A stretch of DNA of 44,074 nt from an uncultured Clostridia bacterium (GTDB lineage Bacteria; Bacillota; Clostridia; Christensenellales; Borkfalkiaceae), in NCBI GenBank assembly GCA_930990665.1, contig CAKNQN010000013.1, positions 1-44,074 of the forward strand. The letters run 5' to 3'. The position numbers and the translations under genes are program-made. The notes below the pieces were generated by a model. It ran no database searches. It was given only the letters and a program-made list of their open reading frames with translations, and was not told where the DNA came from. How positions within the stretch are numbered: position 1 is the first letter of the stretch; each line of letters opens with the position of its first letter. Below are positions 25,737 through 34,389 of the stretch, in pieces.

Positions 25737-27172
25737 TGCGCAATCTCACTCTTCTGACCGATCTGTATCAGCTTACGATGATGAACGGATACCTGCGCAA
25801 CGGGAAGGAAAAGGATGTGGCGGTATTCGATCTGTTTTTCCGCCGCAACGGCATCATATCCTATTCGGTGGCGGCGGGGTTGCAGCAGGCGGCGGACTAT
25901 GTGCGCGGCCTGCGTTTTGAAGAGGAAGACATCGCCTATCTTCGCTCGCTCGAACTTTTCGACGAGTCTTTTCTCGATTATCTGAAAACATTCCGCTTTA
26001 CGGGTGACCTGTACGCAGTGCCGGAGGGAACGGTGTTGTTTCCCGAAGAGCCGCTCATCACCGTCAAGGCGCCGGTGCTGGAAGCGCAGTTTCTGGAAAC
26101 GGCGCTTTTGAACATCGTCAATCATCAGACGCTCATTGCGACCAAGGCGGCGAAAGTTGCATCCGCGGCGGCGGGTGATTCTGTGATGGAGTTCGGCCTG
26201 CGCAGGGCACAGGGTCCGGATGCGGGCGTATACGGCGCGCGCGCTGCCGTCATCGGCGGCTGCGGTTCCACGTCTAATGTTCTGGCCGGAAAACTTTTTT
26301 CCATTCCCGTCGCGGGCACGCACGCACACAGCTGGGTGATGAATTTCCCGTCCGAATACGAGGCCTTCCGCGCCTATGCGAAACTGTATCCGGACGCCTG
26401 CCTGCTGCTTGTCGATACTTATGATACCCTCAAAAGCGGTGTTCCCAACGCCATCCGCGTCTTCCGCGAGCTGCGCGCGGAGGGACATGAACCGAAGGGG
26501 ATCCGCCTGGACAGCGGCGATCTCGCCTATCTGTCCAAATGCGCGCGGCGCATGCTCGACGAGGCAGGTTTCCCCGATGCGATCATCTGCGCCTCGGGAG
26601 ATCTGGACGAATACGTCATCTCTTCTCTGAAGGCGCAGGGAGCGAAGATCGATCTTTGGGGAGTGGGGACAAAACTCATCACCAGCGCCGATATGCCCGC
26701 GCTCGGCGGCGTATACAAACTTTCGGCGCTCTATCCTGCGGGCGGCGGCGAGATCCCCAAGATCAAACTGTCCGACAATACCGAAAAGATCACAAACCCC
26801 GGGTTCAAGCAGGTCTACCGCATCTACGGCGCGGACGGCAAGGCGGAGGCGGATCTCATCTGCCTGCGCGACGAAAGCATCGATGTGACCCGTCCGCTGA
26901 CCATCTTTCATCCCGTCGATACCTGGAAGACGACGACGTTCACCGATTATACCGTCCGTCCGCTCTCCGTCCCCGTATTTCTGGGCGGCAAACAGGTTTA
27001 TGAATTTCCTCCTCTCTTTGAGGTATGCAGCTACGCCGCGTGCGAAAAGGAGAGCTTCTGGGAAGAATATAAGCGACTGATCAATCCGCATGTTTATAAA
27101 GTGGACCTTTCGCAGAAACTGTATGATGTCAAAAAAGAACTGATCGCGGAGATTCGGGAAGAAAATGGCTAA
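25736..27172 (+). CDS. pncB: Nicotinate phosphoribosyltransferase
   Basis: A 478-residue enzyme making nicotinate mononucleotide from nicotinate and PRPP in NAD salvage. Motifs include [14 protein letters not shown] at the N-terminus, the catalytic-His loop [27 protein letters not shown] and [22 protein letters not shown]. It overlaps lgt by one base and the next gene by 8 bp, so it is embedded in the operon. Confidence 0.96.
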   Translation: MRNLTLLTDLYQLTMMNGYLRNGKEKDVAVFDLFFRRNGIISYSVAAGLQQAADYVRGLRFEEEDIAYLRSLELFDESFLDYLKTFRFTGDLYAVPEGTVLFPEEPLITVKAPVLEAQFLETALLNIVNHQTLIATKAAKVASAAAGDSVMEFGLRRAQGPDAGVYGARAAVIGGCGSTSNVLAGKLFSIPVAGTHAHSWVMNFPSEYEAFRAYAKLYPDACLLLVDTYDTLKSGVPNAIRVFRELRAEGHEPKGIRLDSGDLAYLSKCARRMLDEAGFPDAIICASGDLDEYVISSLKAQGAKIDLWGVGTKLITSADMPALGGVYKLSALYPAGGGEIPKIKLSDNTEKITNPGFKQVYRIYGADGKAEADLICLRDESIDVTRPLTIFHPVDTWKTTTFTDYTVRPLSVPVFLGGKQVYEFPPLFEVCSYAACEKESFWEEYKRLINPHVYKVDLSQKLYDVKKELIAEIREENG

Positions 27173-27752
27173 GAAGTTTACCCAACAGGAAATGGAAAAG
27201 CTGATCGCGGGCATCCGCGAGGCGTATGAGATCAAGATCCGCCAGCTCAACTATCGGCTGGACGGTCTCACGGCGGAGAACCGCAGCCTTCGCGCCAGCA
27301 TTGCCGAGTACAAGGAGCGCGAGGGGCGCGTGGGGCGCGCCATTCTGGATGCGGAAGAGAAGGGGGAGGAGATCCGCGCCTTTTACCGTGCGTCTGCGGA
27401 GACGGAGTGGAAAAATCTTCGCCTGTTTGCGGACAAATGGAAGAGCTTAGCCGCGCAGATGGCGGACGTTTTGCCGCGCGAGTCGAAAAAATACGGCGAT
27501 CTGGCGGGTGATCTGGCGGCGCTTCTCGGGATGGAGGCGAACCGGATGGGGGCGGAAAAAGGGGAAAAGGCGGACACACAGGACGCCGTCTCGCCCGAAA
27601 AATTCGACCCGCAGGCCGTAATCGGAAAGTACATGGAGAGCGAGGAGGAGAACGGCTTCAATCTCGACGACGTGCTCAACCCGAAGGGGGACCTCGATCT
27701 GGCAAAACTATGCAAAAACCTCGGCCTGATGGACGAGGACGAAGGAGAATAA
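27165..27752 (+). CDS. Coiled-coil protein, DivIVA-like (unknown function)
   Basis: A 195-residue soluble, acidic protein. Residues of about 5-55 (MEKLIAGIREAYEIKIRQLN, then LDGLTAENRSLRASIAEYKE) form a coiled coil resembling DivIVA-type or cell-division helical proteins. The middle is helical with W and K residues; the tail is strongly acidic (EDEGE). It overlaps pncB by 8 bp and ends 1 bp before lspA. The resemblance to DivIVA is weak; it could be any cytoskeletal or scaffold helix protein. Confidence 0.75.
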   Translation: MAKKFTQQEMEKLIAGIREAYEIKIRQLNYRLDGLTAENRSLRASIAEYKEREGRVGRAILDAEEKGEEIRAFYRASAETEWKNLRLFADKWKSLAAQMADVLPRESKKYGDLAGDLAALLGMEANRMGAEKGEKADTQDAVSPEKFDPQAVIGKYMESEEENGFNLDDVLNPKGDLDLAKLCKNLGLMDEDEGE

Positions 27753-27753
27753 G

Positions 27754-28335
27754 ATGGGCTATTTGTTGCTGTTCCTGCTCGTGCTCTTTGCTGACCAGCT
27801 GACGAAGGCGATCGCTTTCGCCGTGATGGGTTCGGAAAGTTCCCTGCATACCTGGATCCCGAATTTTCTCGGTATCCGCACCACGGTCAATACCGGCGTG
27901 TCGTTCGGGTGGTTCGGAGACGAACCCTGGGCGATGCCCGTATTTATCGCGATCACGGCGGTGGCGCTCGTCGTGTTCTTTATCTTTTTTCTCAAGGCTG
28001 CCAAGCGCAAGCATTTTCTGCGGGTAGCGCTCGTGCTCATCATGGTGGGCGCGGCGGGCAATCTCATCGACCGCTGTGTCATGGCGGGCGTGCGCGACCT
28101 GATCTGGATGAATTTCGGATTCGTCGATTTTTCCAATAACCTTGCGGACATCGCCATATTCATCGGGGCGATCATGTTCATCCTGGCGCTGTTTTTCGTC
28201 GATGACGATGCCGTGTTCCGTCCCAACAAGAAGAAGGAGGAGCAGGAACTGGAAGAGGCCGCCACAGATCTCACCGAGCGCGCCGCGAAGGCGGAGAAGT
28301 CGGAGGAGGATGTCGGGCCCCTTTCGGACGGCTGA
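27754..28335 (+). CDS. lspA: Lipoprotein signal peptidase (signal peptidase II)
   Basis: A 193-residue aspartyl protease of the membrane with four helices that cleaves lipidated prelipoproteins after Lgt. The catalytic pair is D106 (GNLIDR) and D132 (NNLADIAIF). NTGVSFGWF replaces the more common NTGAAF. It has a long charged cytoplasmic tail of about 40 residues (KKKEEQELEEA), as does Lgt in this window. Lgt and LspA in one operon couple consecutive maturation steps. Confidence 0.96.
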   Translation: MGYLLLFLLVLFADQLTKAIAFAVMGSESSLHTWIPNFLGIRTTVNTGVSFGWFGDEPWAMPVFIAITAVALVVFFIFFLKAAKRKHFLRVALVLIMVGAAGNLIDRCVMAGVRDLIWMNFGFVDFSNNLADIAIFIGAIMFILALFFVDDDAVFRPNKKKEEQELEEAATDLTERAAKAEKSEEDVGPLSDG

Positions 28336-28338
28336 GCG

Positions 28339-29265
28339 ATGGAGAATCGGACATTTACGGCGGAGGAGGCCTGCCCGCGGCTGGACGTGTTCCTGTCCGA
28401 AAAGCTGGGCGTGACGCGCTCGGCCGCCAAAAAGATCATCGACGGGGGACTGGTGACGGTGGGAGGAAAGCCCGCCAAGGCCTCGCATCCCGTCGCCGCA
28501 CACGAGATCGTGCAGGCGGAGATCCCCGCGCCGCAGGCGCTCGATCTTACCCCGCAGGATATCCCCATCGGCATCGTGTACGAAGACGAGGACATCGCCG
28601 TCGTCGACAAGCCGCAGGGGCTGACCGTGCACGCGGGCAACGGCAACCTTACGGGCACGCTCGTCAACGCGCTTTTGTACCGTCTCAAGAGCCTGAGCAC
28701 CATCAACGGGGTGGTGCGCCCGGGCATCGTGCACCGCATCGACAAGGACACGTCGGGGCTTCTCGTCGTAGCCAAGAACGACGCGGCGCATCTTTCCCTT
28801 TCGGCGCAGATCGCCGATAAGACCTGCTGCCGCGAATATCTCGCGCTGTGCGAGGGGATTTTCAAGGAAGACAGCGGCTGCATCCGCACCTACATCGGCC
28901 GCGACCCGCGCGACCGCGTGCGGATGGCGGTCGTCCCGAAGGAAAAGGGTCGGCTGGCGGTCACCCATTACGAGGTGGTAAGGCGATATCCCCAGGGCTA
29001 TACGCTCGTGCGTTTCCGCCTGGAAACGGGCCGCACGCACCAGATCCGCGTACATTGCCGCAGCATCGGTCATCCCATCGTAGGGGATCCCGTCTACGGC
29101 ATCAAGAATCAGAAATTTGACCTGAACGGCCAGCTTTTGCACGCTTGCCGCCTCACGCTCAATCATCCCCGCACGGGCGAGCGCATGACCTTCGAGTCGC
29201 CGCTTCCGCCGCATTTCGTGCGCGTTCTGGATATTCTCGAAAGGGGCGCGAAGGGAAAGGAGTGA
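28339..29265 (+). CDS. RluD-family 23S rRNA pseudouridine synthase
   Basis: A 308-residue RNA-modifying enzyme. The N-terminal S4 domain (residues 10-70) precedes the synthase domain; the catalytic Asp is D137 in HRIDKDTSGLLVVAKND, and ETGRTHQIRVHCRSIGHPIVGDP is the family signature. It typically follows lspA in Firmicutes. The exact target uridines cannot be assigned. Confidence 0.95.
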   Translation: MENRTFTAEEACPRLDVFLSEKLGVTRSAAKKIIDGGLVTVGGKPAKASHPVAAHEIVQAEIPAPQALDLTPQDIPIGIVYEDEDIAVVDKPQGLTVHAGNGNLTGTLVNALLYRLKSLSTINGVVRPGIVHRIDKDTSGLLVVAKNDAAHLSLSAQIADKTCCREYLALCEGIFKEDSGCIRTYIGRDPRDRVRMAVVPKEKGRLAVTHYEVVRRYPQGYTLVRFRLETGRTHQIRVHCRSIGHPIVGDPVYGIKNQKFDLNGQLLHACRLTLNHPRTGERMTFESPLPPHFVRVLDILERGAKGKE

Positions 29266-29267
29266 CA

Positions 29268-29804
29268 ATGAAGATCAAAGGAAAACTCATGGATGCGTCC
29301 GGCATGGAGAACACCTTTCAGCGCCTCGCACTGCAGGTCATCGAACGCAATTCCGGCGTTAAAGACGTCGTCCTGATCGGGATCCGCACGCGCGGGATCA
29401 CTGTGGCAAAGCGGATCAAGGCCTGCCTCGATGCGCTCGAGGGCGGCAGCGTGCCGCTGGGCGTGTTCGACATTTCCCTCTATCGCGACGATCTGGAAGA
29501 CCTCTCTTCCGAAGTCGTGTTTTCGGGCAGCGAGGTAAACTTTCCCGTCGACGGAAAGACGGTCTTGTTGTGCGACGACGTCGTCTATACCGGCCGCACG
29601 GTGCGCGCCGCCATTTCCGAGATCATGTCGATGGGCCGCCCTGCCAAGGTACAGCTTCTGGCGCTCGTCGACCGCGGCCACCGCGAACTTCCCTTCAAGG
29701 CGGATTTCATCGGCAAAAACGTGCCCACTTCCGCACGGGAGGGGATCGCCGTGCGCTTTGCGGAAAACGACGGCGAAGATGCCGTCTATATCTACGACAA
29801 GTAA
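29268..29804 (+). CDS. pyrR: PyrR bifunctional regulator/uracil phosphoribosyltransferase
   Basis: A 178-residue PRTase-fold protein. The PRPP-binding loop is VLLCDDVVYTGRTVRAA (residues 99-115), and the RNA-binding surface includes RTRGITVAKRI. PyrR attenuates pyr operons by binding their leader RNA. No pyr biosynthesis gene follows here, so it acts in trans. Length is normal. AAGGAG precedes the ATG at 29268. Its last codons YDK-stop are repeated five more times downstream in frame, with the stop changed to TCA in three of them. Confidence 0.95.
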   Translation: MKIKGKLMDASGMENTFQRLALQVIERNSGVKDVVLIGIRTRGITVAKRIKACLDALEGGSVPLGVFDISLYRDDLEDLSSEVVFSGSEVNFPVDGKTVLLCDDVVYTGRTVRAAISEIMSMGRPAKVQLLALVDRGHRELPFKADFIGKNVPTSAREGIAVRFAENDGEDAVYIYDK

Positions 29805-29916
29805 TTTTTGTTTTACGACAAGTCATTTCTGATTTACGACAAATCATTTTTGCTTTATGACCAGTCATTTATGATTTATGACAAATAATTCTTGATGCAA
29901 GACAAATAATTTTCAG
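29791..29916 (+). repeat. 21-bp tandem repeat, six copies spanning the pyrR stop codon
   Basis: Units start at 29791, 29812, 29833, 29854, 29875 and 29896. Each contains ACGACAAGTAATTTTTG or a variant. The codon at the stop position is TAA in units 1, 5 and 6 but TCA in units 2-4, so if the pyrR stop were read through translation would continue to the TAA at 29886-29888, adding 28 residues of a YDKSFLI-like heptad. In the rest of the gap to 30274 there is a terminator, a vague 54-bp repeat near 30058-30135 and a promoter. Confidence 0.93.
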
Positions 29917-29931
29917 CGTAAAAATCAGTCG

Positions 29932-29965
29932 GGCGCGGCGCGGATATTTCCGCGCCGCGCCTTTT
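29932..29965 (+). terminator. Terminator after pyrR
   Basis: A 12-bp perfect stem (GGCGCGGCGCGG / CCGCGCCGCGCC) with an ATATTT loop, then TTTT. Confidence 0.9.
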
Positions 29966-30213
29966 GATAACTTGCGAGCTTGCGCACCTTTTGTCCGCGG
30001 TCGCTATGCTTACCCTTTGTGCCCCTGTGGGTATTGGCGCAGTCTTTTATCCGCGGCCGCTTTTCAGAGCAAAGTACGGCAGGAGTGTAAAAAATTCGGC
30101 GATACGTGGCCTGCTTTTCAGAACAGACGTATGGGCGGAAAGATCTCCGACGGAAGGAATGCCATCTTTCGGCAAGCATCGCGAATTTTTTCTGAAAAAT
30201 TCTGCGCGTTTGC

Positions 30214-30242
30214 TTGCCAAACGGCGGCGGGGGTGGTACAAT
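30214..30242 (+). promoter_or_regulatory. Promoter of the small membrane protein gene
   Basis: TTGCCA (30214-30219), 17 bp, TACAAT (30237-30242), with TG one base before the -10 box. An AT-rich imperfect palindrome lies upstream near 30184-30205. Confidence 0.8.
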
Positions 30243-30274
30243 ATACCCGAGTAAAAAAAGGAGAAAGATCTCAT

Positions 30275-30580
30275 ATGGCAAACAATAACAGACAGAGAAC
30301 GGAAGGACAGGCGCGCAGGGATTTCATCAATCTTTGCTGCTTTATCGCGCTGGGGCTTGCGGCGCTGCTCATCTTTATCAACAATGTGCTGCCGCTCATC
30401 GGCGTCAATATGTCCGGCACGCTGATCGGTGTTCTCGCTTTGATCAAGGATATCGCCCTGCTTCTCGGCATCGCGTTCGGCGCCTATCGCTTTGCGCGCG
30501 CACACGGCAAGACCTGGGTCATCATTTACTGGATCGCGATCGCGCTGTATGTGGCGAGCGCCATCTGCGGACTCTTTTGA
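30275..30580 (+). CDS. Small three-helix membrane protein (unknown)
   Basis: A 101-residue protein with a basic N-terminus and three predicted membrane helices at about 18-40, 46-68 and 78-100. AAAGGAG and its own promoter and terminator support that it is a real, monocistronic gene. I recognise no family; there is no catalytic motif. Confidence 0.75.
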   Translation: MANNNRQRTEGQARRDFINLCCFIALGLAALLIFINNVLPLIGVNMSGTLIGVLALIKDIALLLGIAFGAYRFARAHGKTWVIIYWIAIALYVASAICGLF

Positions 30581-30592
30581 GAAAAGGACAAA

Positions 30593-30625
30593 AGAGCGGT
30601 CAGCCTGCGGGCGGCCGCTTTTTTC
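30593..30625 (+). terminator. Terminator of the small membrane gene
   Basis: A short AGCGG / CCGCT stem with a GC-rich internal part followed by T6. It abuts the next promoter. Confidence 0.6.
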
Positions 30626-30654
30626 TTTACAAACGCCGCAGATTTTAGTATAAT
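30626..30654 (+). promoter_or_regulatory. Promoter of der
   Basis: TTTACA (30626-30631), 17 bp, TATAAT (30649-30654). Confidence 0.8.
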
Positions 30655-30714
30655 AGAGAAGAAAAATAACCGGGTTTTCCGCCCGAAAGACGGGAAACGG
30701 ATGCGGAGCAGATC

Positions 30715-32043
30715 ATGGCAAACCCTTTGGTTGCGATCGTGGGGCGCCCCAATGTGGGCAAATCTACGCTTTTCAATAAAATAGTCGGAAAGAAACTTTC
30801 CATCACCGAAAACCGTCCGGGCGTCACGCGCGACCGGCTGTATGCCGATGCCGTATGGCGGGGGAAAAAATTCACCGTCGTCGATACGGGCGGCATCGAA
30901 TTGCGGTCGGAAGATACGATGTGGAGCGAGATCCTGCGGCAGGCGGATATCGCCATTGAAATGGCGCAGGTGATTTTGCTTGTCGTGGACGGCAAAGAGG
31001 AGCTCACCGCATCCGATTTCGACGTGGCGGACAAACTCCGCCGCAGCAAAAAGCCGGTCATTCTGGTCGTCAACAAGATCGACAATTTTTCTCCCGACAA
31101 GCTGTTCGAATATTATTCTCTCGGCCTCGGCGAGCCGTATGCGGTATCCGCCGAGCATTCGCAGGGCATCGGCGACGTGCTGGATGCCGCCGTGGCGATG
31201 TTCGAAGGCGGGGAGGAAGAGGATGCGGAACGCCTGAAGATCGCCGTAGTCGGCAAGCCGAATGCGGGCAAGAGCAGCCTTGTAAACCGCCTGCTCGGCT
31301 TCGAGCGCACCATCGTCACCGACGTTGCGGGCACCACCCGCGACGCGATCGATACCCCCTTCGAACTGGACGGGCAAAAATACACCCTCATCGATACGGC
31401 GGGCATCCGCCGCAAGCGCAGCGTTTCGGACGACGTCGAATATTACAGCGTTCTGCGCGCCTTCGACGCGGTGCGCCGCGCGGACGTGTGCCTGCTCGTG
31501 GTGGACGCGTCCGAAGGCCTCACCGAACAGGACGTGAAGATCGCCGGGTATGTGCATGAACAGGGGAAGCCTTCCGTGGTCGTGATGAACAAATGGGACC
31601 TCGTGGAAAAGGATACGGGCACGATCAACCGTTTTGAAGAGAAGATCGCAAACGACCTCAAATTCATGGATTATTACCGTTCCGTCTACATTTCCGCCAA
31701 GACGGGTCAGCGCGCCGAAAAGGTTTTGCGCATCGCGCAGGAAGTGTTTGCCAACGCCAACCGCCGCATCTCCACGGGCACGCTCAACGATCTGATCCTT
31801 GCGGCCGTGCGCACCAACGAACCGGCGTCGGTCAACGGCAGACGGCTGAAAATCTACTATTGCTCGCAGCCTTCCGTCTGTCCTCCCACCTTCGTGCTGT
31901 TTGTAAACGATGAGACGCTGATGCATTTTTCGTACAGACGTTACCTCGAAAACGTGATCCGCCGCTCCTTTGACTTTTCCGGCACGCCCATCCGGATCGT
32001 GCTCCGTCCGCGCGGCGACAACGAGACGGGAATGATGGGGTGA
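30715..32043 (+). CDS. der: Ribosome-associated GTPase Der (EngA)
   Basis: A 442-residue tandem GTPase required for 50S subunit assembly. The first G domain has GRPNVGKST near residues 10-18 and DTGG; the second has GKPNAGKSS near 180 and DTAGIRRK, with NKWD. A KH-like C-terminal domain ends it. Two complete G domains and a normal length show it is intact. The neighbours plsY and spoIVA recall the der-gpsA-spoIVA order of Bacillus subtilis. Confidence 0.97.
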   Translation: MANPLVAIVGRPNVGKSTLFNKIVGKKLSITENRPGVTRDRLYADAVWRGKKFTVVDTGGIELRSEDTMWSEILRQADIAIEMAQVILLVVDGKEELTASDFDVADKLRRSKKPVILVVNKIDNFSPDKLFEYYSLGLGEPYAVSAEHSQGIGDVLDAAVAMFEGGEEEDAERLKIAVVGKPNAGKSSLVNRLLGFERTIVTDVAGTTRDAIDTPFELDGQKYTLIDTAGIRRKRSVSDDVEYYSVLRAFDAVRRADVCLLVVDASEGLTEQDVKIAGYVHEQGKPSVVVMNKWDLVEKDTGTINRFEEKIANDLKFMDYYRSVYISAKTGQRAEKVLRIAQEVFANANRRISTGTLNDLILAAVRTNEPASVNGRRLKIYYCSQPSVCPPTFVLFVNDETLMHFSYRRYLENVIRRSFDFSGTPIRIVLRPRGDNETGMMG

Positions 32044-32046
32044 GCG

Positions 32047-32769
32047 ATGGAACTTTCTTTTGCGGATAGCTGGTACTGGTTTTTGGTGATGGCGGCCGTG
32101 TCCTACCTGATCGGCTGTTTCAACTTTGCGCTCGTCATTTCGCGCTTCAAACACAAAGACGTGCGCAGGATGGGCAGCGGAAACCCCGGAACGATGAATA
32201 TGAGCCGTCAGTTCGGCTTAAAGATCGGCGCGATCACCCTTTTTTGCGATATGTTCAAGGCGGGCATTCCCGTCCTGATCGCCTTTTTCATCTTCCGCGG
32301 CTATGTGTTTGCGGGCACGGACGTGCTTGTGTCCGATCTCGCGCGCTATGTCTGCGGTGTGTTTGTCATCGTCGGGCACATTTACCCCGTCACGATGAAA
32401 TTCCATGGCGGCAAGGGGATCGCTTCCACGCTCGGCATGTATACCTTTGCGCTCAGCTGTGAAGTGTGGTGGATGTTCTTTGTCGCGTTTGCGATCTTGC
32501 TTCTGACCCTCTTTTATATCTGGGCAAGCGAATGGGGCTCGATGGGCTCCCTGCTCGGCGTCTCGCTGATGACGGCCGTGCAGGGAATTCTCTTCGGCCT
32601 GCGGTATGCGGGCGAACTCACGAACGGTTTCGTCATCGCCCTCTTTTGCCTCCTCGCCTTCGATTGCTTTCTCACCTGGTTCGCGCATCGCAAAAACATC
32701 GCCGCGCTTCTGGCAGGGGAGGAACACCGCACATCGGTCAGAAAACTTTCCCATAAAAAAGCAGAGTGA
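32047..32769 (+). CDS. plsY: Glycerol-3-phosphate acyltransferase PlsY
   Basis: A 240-residue membrane enzyme with several helices that uses acyl-phosphate to make lysophosphatidic acid. Signatures are GSGNPGTMN near residue 43 and GHIYPVTMKFHGGKGIAS in the cytoplasmic loop. It starts 3 bp after der. The C-terminus carries a short basic tail. Confidence 0.95.
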   Translation: MELSFADSWYWFLVMAAVSYLIGCFNFALVISRFKHKDVRRMGSGNPGTMNMSRQFGLKIGAITLFCDMFKAGIPVLIAFFIFRGYVFAGTDVLVSDLARYVCGVFVIVGHIYPVTMKFHGGKGIASTLGMYTFALSCEVWWMFFVAFAILLLTLFYIWASEWGSMGSLLGVSLMTAVQGILFGLRYAGELTNGFVIALFCLLAFDCFLTWFAHRKNIAALLAGEEHRTSVRKLSHKKAE

Positions 32770-32778
32770 TCTGTACAG

Positions 32779-32803
32779 CGCCCCCGCCCGGGGGCGTTTT
32801 TTT
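32779..32803 (+). terminator. Terminator after plsY
   Basis: A 7-bp stem CGCCCCC / GGGGGCG with a GCCC loop, then T7. Confidence 0.9.
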
Positions 32804-32924
32804 ATGGGTTGTCCGTCTTTGCATTTCGTCTTTTTTCTTTAAGAGGTTTTTATAATGTTGTATTCCCGCCGCGGGGGCAAAGGGCTCTTTGTGGCAGGGG
32901 GCGTTCTGCTTTGCGGAAAAAATT

Positions 32925-32954
32925 TTCATATTTCGGAAATTGCCCTCATATACT
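32925..32954 (+). promoter_or_regulatory. Sigma-E-type promoter of spoIVA
   Basis: TCATATT (32926-32932), 14 bp, CATATACT (32947-32954). This matches the mother-cell sigma-E consensus (KMATATT, 14-15 bp, CATACAHT) in all but one position, as expected because B. subtilis spoIVA is sigma-E dependent. A TATAAT also occurs at 32851-32856 without a good -35 box. Confidence 0.75.
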
Positions 32955-33036
32955 GAACTGTAACAGGCGGAAACGGGGGCAAAGCGGCAAAACGGCCTCC
33001 GTGCATCCGGTAAAGGTACAGGGAGGCTGTTTGAAT

Positions 33037-34269
33037 ATGATCAACGAAGTTTACGCAGATCTTGCGGCGCGCACGGGCGGGAAGGTAAACATAGCCGTAA
33101 TGGGCGGAGCGGGCGCGGGCAAAAGCACGTTCGTGCGGCGCTTTGCGCAAACTTTTCCGCAACGCGCGGAGATTTCCGAAGAGGAGAACTGTACGGCGGC
33201 GGAGTGGACGGGCGAAAACTGCTCGGTTTCGGTGCGCGAAATAAAGGAGAACGATCTCTCCGCATACAGTTGTGCGGTGCTGGTGGTTTCGGACGGAAGT
33301 TTCGGCAAAGAGCCGGCTGAAGGGGTTTTGCGCGCGCTGTCCGAAAGCGGCAAGCCTTATATTGTGGTGATCAATTCTTCCGCGCCGGGCGGGGAGTCCT
33401 GTGCGGCGCACCAGACGGAATGGGCGGAAAAGTGCGGCTGTGCGGCATTTTCGGCCGATTGCGAAGGGGGCGATCTGTCGTTTGCGGCGCAGGAGCTGCT
33501 GCTCTCCTTTCCCGTGTGTTCGGCGGAGATCTATCTGCCTGATTGGATCTGCGTCCTTCCGGAAACCAGCCGCGTCGTCTCCGATATTTTGCAGCGGGTG
33601 CGCGGCGCCGCGCCGTCCGTGCATTGTCTGCGCGATGCCGCGCGGCTGGAAGAGGCGTTTGCCGAGGGGGATATATTCTGCTCTTCGCTCGAAACGGACG
33701 CCGCGCGCGGCAGTGTGCGCTGTACGCTCGAGGCGAAAAGCGGCCTGTTTTACCGCGTCCTTTCGGAGGAGTGCGGCGCGGAGATCACGGACGATCTGCG
33801 TCTGATGGCATACGTGAGCGAGCTGGGCGGCGCAAAGGCCTTTTATGATCGTTTCCGCAACGCATTTGCCGAGGCGGAAGAGGTGGGTTACGGGATCGCG
33901 GGCCCTGCCGACAGCGATCTGGTGCTGGCCGCACCGGAATTGTTCCGCCGCGGTACCCGCTGCGGGGTGAAACTCAAGGCGGATGCACCCACTTACCATA
34001 TCATTCGCGTCGATGTTCACAGCGAAGTCAGTCCCGTAACGGGCGAGGGCGCGCGCGGGGAAGAGATCGCCAAGGGCGTAATGGAGAGCTACGAAAAGGA
34101 CGCCGAAGCACTTTGGAACACGGATATGTTCGGTCGCACTTTCAAAGATATGGTGCGCTCCGGCCTGCACGAAAAGATGATGCCCGAAGACGCCTGCGGA
34201 AAACTCCGCCGTGCGCTCACGCGGATCGTCAACGAGGGGAAGGGCGGCGTGATCTGCATTTTGCTGTAA
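33037..34269 (+). CDS. spoIVA: SpoIVA-like spore coat morphogenetic ATPase
   Basis: A 410-residue protein. Its C-terminus (VDVHSEVSPVTGEGARGEE, then NEGKGGVICILL) closely resembles SpoIVA, the ATPase that polymerises on the forespore surface as the coat base. The N-terminus is also SpoIVA-like, with a Walker A loop GGAGAGKST (residues 23-31); Bacillus has GPVRTGKST. It is about 80 residues shorter than the Bacillus protein (about 490), missing sequence between the P-loop and the middle domain. The ATG at 33037 follows GGGAGG. It keeps the Walker A Lys, but downstream sensor Thr residues are not obvious, so full polymerising activity is uncertain. Confidence 0.88.
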   Translation: MINEVYADLAARTGGKVNIAVMGGAGAGKSTFVRRFAQTFPQRAEISEEENCTAAEWTGENCSVSVREIKENDLSAYSCAVLVVSDGSFGKEPAEGVLRALSESGKPYIVVINSSAPGGESCAAHQTEWAEKCGCAAFSADCEGGDLSFAAQELLLSFPVCSAEIYLPDWICVLPETSRVVSDILQRVRGAAPSVHCLRDAARLEEAFAEGDIFCSSLETDAARGSVRCTLEAKSGLFYRVLSEECGAEITDDLRLMAYVSELGGAKAFYDRFRNAFAEAEEVGYGIAGPADSDLVLAAPELFRRGTRCGVKLKADAPTYHIIRVDVHSEVSPVTGEGARGEEIAKGVMESYEKDAEALWNTDMFGRTFKDMVRSGLHEKMMPEDACGKLRRALTRIVNEGKGGVICILL

Positions 34270-34285
34270 CGTATCCCAAAAAATG

Positions 34286-34346
34286 AAACACAAAAAGCGG
34301 GGCGCGCGGAAGGAATTTCCTTCCGCGCGCCCCGCTTTTTGTGTTT
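34286..34346. terminator. 61-bp near-perfect palindrome, bidirectional terminator
   Basis: Arms of 30 bases (34286-34315 and 34317-34346) pair around a single central T. The core is GCGGGGCGCGCGGAAGGAA and its complement, bordered by A and T runs, so both the spoIVA and the WYL transcripts would terminate. Confidence 0.93.
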
Positions 34347-34389
34347 TGTTTCAACCTTGCCCCCGCTTTTTGTCCTTTATTTCAACCTT
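34331..34389 (-). repeat. 31-bp repeat of the WYL gene 3' end
   Basis: On the minus strand the gene end AAGGTTGAAATAAAGGAC followed by AAAAAGCGGGG recurs 31 bp on as AAGGTTGAAACAAAACAC plus AAAAAGCGGGG. The stop codon TGA is inside the unit. The second copy runs into the palindrome. Confidence 0.85.

Noticed and set aside
29805-30274. PyrR-binding attenuator after pyrR
   Set aside because: No pyr gene follows, no anti-terminator/terminator pair is seen, and the repeats do not form the known binding loop.
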